Source: Trema orientale (taxonomy: Eukaryota; Streptophyta; Magnoliopsida; Rosales; Cannabaceae). From it: 64,000 bases of DNA. The stretch covers positions 1,201,203 through 1,265,202 of the forward strand of contig JXTC01000004.1 in the NCBI GenBank assembly GCA_002914845.1. The letters run 5' to 3'. The translations under genes and the position numbers were made by a program. Positions 59,798 to 64,000 of this stretch are shown piece by piece. How positions within the stretch are numbered: the first letter of the stretch is position 1; every line of letters begins with the position of its first letter. The notes under the pieces were generated by a model. It made no database searches, was not told the origin of the DNA, and saw only the letters and a program-made list of their open reading frames with translations.

Positions 59798-59854
59798 ACC
59801 GACACACCTATAAAACCTTATTTTGAAAAATAGTCATAAAAGGTCATTTTGGCC

Positions 59855-60275
59855 AACTTCTTATAAAATTCCAAGCCAGAATATCAAAAATTGAAAAATT
59901 CTGGATGGGTTGATATTTTCTAAAATCTCATATTGATTTAAAAAATTATCACTTTTAAAAAATTTTATTAGAAAAAATAACACTTTGAAAAAGTATTTAG
60001 AAAAATACTATTTTTCTTCAAAATTAGTATTTTTCAATAATACTTAAAGTAACCAGTTAGGTTAACCAATCTAGTTATTTGAAGTAACTGATCAAATTAC
60101 TTCAAGTAACTCGACTAACTTCCTTAAGCATCTCATCGATTAATAAAAAAATAATATTTTTATAAATAATTTTAAAAGTAGCATTTTTATAATTAAATCT
60201 GAAATTTTTCTAAACAATTTCAAATTCAGAAATTTTTCAATTTTTCAGGAAAATTACCACAAAAATCAAATTTCC
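59855..60275. mobile_element. Partial copy of the 3852-4641 repeat family
   Basis: It matches the right half of the family: 'ccaagccagaatatcaaaaattgaaaaattctgg', 'ctagttatttgaagtaactgatcaa', 'catctcatcgattaataaaaa'. It is closer to the copy near 4.3 kb than to the copy at 58 kb in the 'aagtaactgatcaa' and 'ctcatc' words. Confidence 0.5.
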
Positions 60276-60279
60276 TCTT

Positions 60280-61940
60280 TTCAAAATCACTTAACCCGAA
60301 AAGATACTAATTTGTTATTGACTAAACAAACTAAAGGACATCAAAACGCAGAAGCTGACGGTATTACAAAGAGGATTCCCCCTGCCGGGTGAAATTATCT
60401 TTCATGATCATGTTTTTGTGCTCTTCTTTTGTCTGTGTCCTTGCACCATTCAATTATGTTAAAAATCTTGGATTTGCTTATCCATCCGTGTAAACTCCGC
60501 GTATAAACCTTCCTAATACGACTACATTGGATCTCCAAAATCCAAATTAATTTTTTGTTTTTTATAATTTATACTGACAAAAACAGTACTACATAGGCGA
60601 ATAGTATCACTTACAAAGAATCTTATAAAAATCATACAATTTTCAGAACATCTAAGATTGGGAAGAGTGTTTTTCTTGTATCATTATCATACGACAGATT
60701 CTATCATTATAATGATACAAACCTGCAAATGAGTTTAAAGATGTAGAACCTCTTATTTCATCCTGATAATCTCCAATTTTTGAAGCGAAAATTGGGTTCT
60801 TTGATGACATAAATAAATATTCTACAAAATGGCTGCAGATTCCAACGAATAAAAACGACGAGTTCATATTGAACACTCTTAACTGTTATCTGGGGCCAAA
60901 GCGGTCAAAGTGTAGTCATTGATAATTGTGGTGTATAGTTGGTACACTACAAACATCGAAGCATGACACAAGTCACATGCCTTCAAAAAAAAACACGCAT
61001 CACATGGGAAGGGCCCCTCTTGGGGCCTTCACTCCAAGATGCTTTTTTGACTTACTACCCATGAAAAAGGTAACGAACCGCAGAAAGCTCAGTATGACAT
61101 GTATAAATATACACATACACATATGAATGGATAAGAAACAAAACCTTCAGAATCCAGGGGCTTGGTCCCACTGAAGAAAATAATCACTATCATATTTGGT
61201 TCATCGTTCATTTATCTCCTGAACTCTCAAATCATGATACAACGTTTCGGTGATCCATTTTCTCTTCTAAAATATCTAGTTGACAAAACCCTCTGCTCAA
61301 ATCTCCCAAAACAACCTTAACTAGAGTATCTCAAGTGCTCAAAAGTTTTGACTTTATAACATATGCATTTGACATAAGGACTCGTGTCATATATTGCTAA
61401 GATATTTCCATATTAAAGAGGTAAGCAAATGAAAAGGGATTCCTTTTCATGAACAAGATGTATCTACTAATAACTACAAATAACTTCAGTTTTGAGGCAT
61501 GTTAAACCATCCATATGCTAATTTTAATTGGATCTTATGATCAAAGAACAATTCAAGAAGACATTCTAAAGATAATTTAGCTAGGGAAAGAAGAAAATAA
61601 CCTCTCAACTCACATGCCAGAGTCTTTCCCACCGTACAAAAGATCGAGCAGTTGCAGCATTTAGATAAAGCTCGAGTGAAAATTTGCACTTCAGTGAACG
61701 AAACAAAAATTGTTTCAGATTCCTGTACTGGCTCCAAGAGAAACGGAACTCTACATATAACAAAGGAAAGATGTCCTAATTCTGAAGTCTCCCAATTTTG
61801 GCAGTAGTAATAGTAGACCCCAAGCAATGCACAGGGCTGCCAGAAGTAATAACGAGAATGCACAGTGAAATGCACATGGATGTTGCAACCTATTTCCTCC
61901 TGTTTGTACACATTCTCCTACTAAATCTTCATTTGGAAGC
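60280..61940. other. Intergenic and BES1-like 3' region, no gene seen
   Basis: Nothing coding is recognised. A compact hairpin (gaaggGCCCC-tct-tGGGGCcttc) lies at about 61008-61030. The minus-strand frame at 61486-61911 lies just downstream of the BES1-like stop codon, has no known domain and is probably 3' untranslated sequence. Confidence 0.5.
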
Positions 61941-63812
61941 TTAACCCCGATTTTTCCCACCCCCAAGCGTAAGCTCCAGATCATCCACACCGATATCATG
62001 AATTCTCTCGCCCTCCCATGGTTTCACCCTGCCATTCTCAAAATCAAACTCTGAGCCTCGTGCCCTCTCAGCAGGGACCCCCCAGCCTATTCCCCCATGC
62101 CCAACAACTGCATCTTGTAAAACACTCTGCTGTGCCACTGGTTTCATGAGATTAAATGTCGGAGAAGGAGGAGCTACTGAGGGTGCCCCGGTCTGGAAAC
62201 TAACCCAGCGACCAGAATCTACAGTTGAAGCATCAGATTCATCGCATTCTGGTATAGTAGCAGGTTGAAGATGGTGACGCCGTGTAGGGCTTGCAGGGGC
62301 AGAAGCAGCGAAAAGAGGGTTGCGCAATGCGCTCAGAGAGCCATTAGAAAGTGATTCCCAGTCAGGTTTCGGCTTTGAATCTCTGGATGTTGGAGAAGAA
62401 AGAGGTGGGGTTACAGGAGCACTATTGGAGATTCTAAGAGGAGGGAGATTTGTAGGGATAGAAGCTATATTACGAAGGAATGGAAGGAGGTAAGAGGAGG
62501 GGTTTCCATCGAAACGAGTCGGGCTTGGGAAGGAGGACGATGATGGGCTGGCATGGTAGGATGGTACAGGACTGGGGAAGGATGAGGACTGTGGGCTTGG
62601 TTGAACAGAGGAACATGCACTGATGTTTGTTGAAGCAACCCCAATATCAGCTGGCGGTGGCTTGGTTCCCTGTATGAGAGGTAGTTACAGATGGTTTAGA
62701 GAAAGATGACACAGTACAAGCATCTTAGACAGAATGAGGTAAAAGCAATTATTGAACTATAATATCAGTTTGATTGTTCTTTTCCTATGATATCACTTTG
62801 GTCTCTTGATCTATGTGTTCAGAGCATATAAAAGTGATGTTTTGCTTCTAGTCAAGAATGAATTACAATATAGTTCAAGCTACCTGTTTCATCATTAATT
62901 GCCATCAAGCTAAGTTCAATTTAATATACTCATTTATCTCTAAGCAATACATAAAAGAAGAAAATGTTATTAACCATAGAATAAACAAAAACAGGGCTAA
63001 AGTAACCTCCACAGTTAGCCGGATCCCATCACACCCATCCTATTGATGAACTATAAGAACAAAGTTTCTACTCTGAACCATACATTAATTTCACAAAATA
63101 CCAAAAAGACTAAAAGAAGAAACTAGTCATGGAAAAGAAAAACAAGTAAGGCTTGGTCAACTCATTTAGTTAACAATATACAGTCTCATAAAGCTCATTC
63201 TTTTCTCAACAGATAACCCAGACCAAATCCCAAAAAGGAATACTTTTAAAACAGGTTTCAGAAAAATCAATATTCAACCACCAAAATCCCAATCGACTTA
63301 ATCAATTATACTAGAGCACCATAATTGCCAAAACCTCTTATGTATCCCACTCCAACAAAAGAAAATAAATCCCCAAATGAAGAAAAGCTACATAAATGGA
63401 GCACAACCCACCAAAAACCATCATAAGAGCAAACCAAATCCACCATCACATGCATGCAGATCTACAGAAATGAACAACCAAAATCCCCAAATCCAGACCA
63501 CAAATGAGAAAAATAAAGACAAATTAGAAACTACCCATTAAAATTCAAGGTCTAAAAGCTCAGAAAATGAAGGTTATAGAAGCAAACCTTTCGGTAGGTG
63601 GTTCCATCGTCTTCAACGACCCAACCAGCTTCAGAGCAAAGAGCCTTCAAAACCTCATTGTTATCACAGTGCTTAGGAAGCTTATAGTTGCCCTGAGCTC
63701 TTAGACCTGAGTATATCTTAGCAGCAATGGCTCTTCTCCTTCTCTCTCTTCTCTTATTGTTCTCTCTCTCCTTCCAAGTTGGTAACCTCCCCGAAGAAGC
63801 ACCTCCAGTCAT
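61941..63812 (-). CDS. BEH2: BES1/BZR1-family brassinosteroid transcription factor (BEH2-like)
   Basis: Two exons (63812-63588 and 62669-61941, GT-AG intron of 918 bp, phase 0) encode 317 residues. The atypical basic helix-loop-helix DNA-binding domain covers about 10-75, with the basic stretch [20 protein letters not shown] (17-36) and the intron directly after DDGTTYRK. A Ser/Pro-rich region follows ([20 protein letters not shown]) with many S/T-P and SxxxS sites, the kind phosphorylated by BIN2 kinase. The motif [17 protein letters not shown] is the PEST-like segment that in BZR1 carries the stabilising bzr1-1D change. The C-terminal EAR repression motif is LELTL (306-310). Family members act in the nucleus on BRRE and E-box sites to control brassinosteroid-responsive genes. 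The symbol follows from gene order (APP1, UGT72, BEH2); by sequence alone BES1, BZR1 and BEH1 are also possible. Start [17 protein letters not shown] is the first ATG and matches the family. Confidence 0.95.
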
Positions 63813-63892
63813 TGTTTTTCTCCTCTGTTTTCCCTGAAAATATAAATACTGATATAAACCCAGGTGGGTTCTTCTTACTCCTCTGAACTTCG

Positions 63893-63894
<2 letters not shown>

Positions 63895-63930
<36 letters not shown>
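63895..63930 (-). promoter_or_regulatory. (GA)n tract upstream of the BES1-like gene
   Basis: About 18 CT units on the plus strand lie roughly 85-120 bp upstream of the start codon, most likely in the 5' leader or core promoter. A (GTGTGG)n run follows at about 63954-63985. A regulatory role is an inference. Confidence 0.5.
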
Positions 63931-63934
<4 letters not shown>

Positions 63935-64000
63935 GATTTTGGAGTGTGGGGGAGGGGTGTGGGTGTGGGTGTGGGTGTGGGTGTGTCTGCCGCTTTGGGC

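Noticed and set aside
61486..61911. 141-codon minus-strand frame next to the BES1-like gene
   Set aside because: It follows the BES1-like stop codon and shows no domain or codon pattern of a gene; probably 3' untranslated sequence.
1..64000. CRISPR arrays, bacterial operons, viral genes
   Set aside because: The window is plant nuclear DNA; the direct repeats seen are transposon or microsatellite repeats without regular unique spacers.

Overview
The window is nuclear DNA of a flowering plant, most likely a eudicot. It is AT-rich and carries spliced plant genes, long intergenic stretches full of plant transposon relics, and GA/CT microsatellites next to start codons. Five protein genes can be reconstructed from start to stop. 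An HD-Zip I transcription factor (HB40-like) lies at 11.4-13.2 kb, minus strand. An FQR1-like NAD(P)H:quinone reductase (36.0-39.0 kb, plus) and a cytosolic Xaa-Pro aminopeptidase P, APP1 (40.7-45.8 kb, plus, 16 exons), follow. A family-1 UDP-glycosyltransferase of the UGT72 type (51.1-52.6 kb, minus, intronless) and a BES1/BZR1-family transcription factor (61.9-63.8 kb, minus) complete the set. From memory, Arabidopsis At4g36740 to At4g36780 are HB40, an FQR1-like quinone reductase, APP1, UGT72C1 and BEH2 in the same order. The window therefore appears to be one conserved microsynteny block, stretched by transposons.

Region 1-13 kb is a local tandem duplication around the HD-Zip gene. The proximal copy (about 1-4.85 kb) keeps only a piece of the last HD-Zip exon, broken by a 41-bp deletion. 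The distal copy holds the intact gene. Each copy has taken different insertions: a 2.8-kb solo LTR (80-2881) with a perfect 5-bp target duplication, whose empty site survives in the other copy; and a CACTA-like element (6483-9849) that itself carries a second solo LTR of the same family in opposite orientation (6571-9219).

Region 13-36 kb is a gene-poor gap. It contains a decayed L1-type LINE on the minus strand (15.9-19.2 kb), several small inverted-repeat elements, a tandem array of palindromic units carrying tRNA box-B-like motifs (28.5-30.0 kb), a series of short palindromes (33.5 kb), and nested miniature elements.

Region 36-64 kb holds the other four genes. Transposons sit in introns of two of them: a miniature element in the FQR1-like intron, and a tRNA-derived SINE with a perfect 15-bp target duplication in an APP1 intron. 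The intergenic parts hold two hAT-type miniature elements with 8-bp duplications, a Mutator-like one with a 9-bp duplication, a Ty1/copia remnant, and a TIR repeat family that is also present near 4 kb.

The genes do not form a pathway. Three (HB40, APP1, BES1/BEH2) belong to families tied to auxin, abscisic acid or brassinosteroid biology, but their adjacency looks like inherited gene order rather than an operon-like cluster. All coordinates and translations were worked out by eye.
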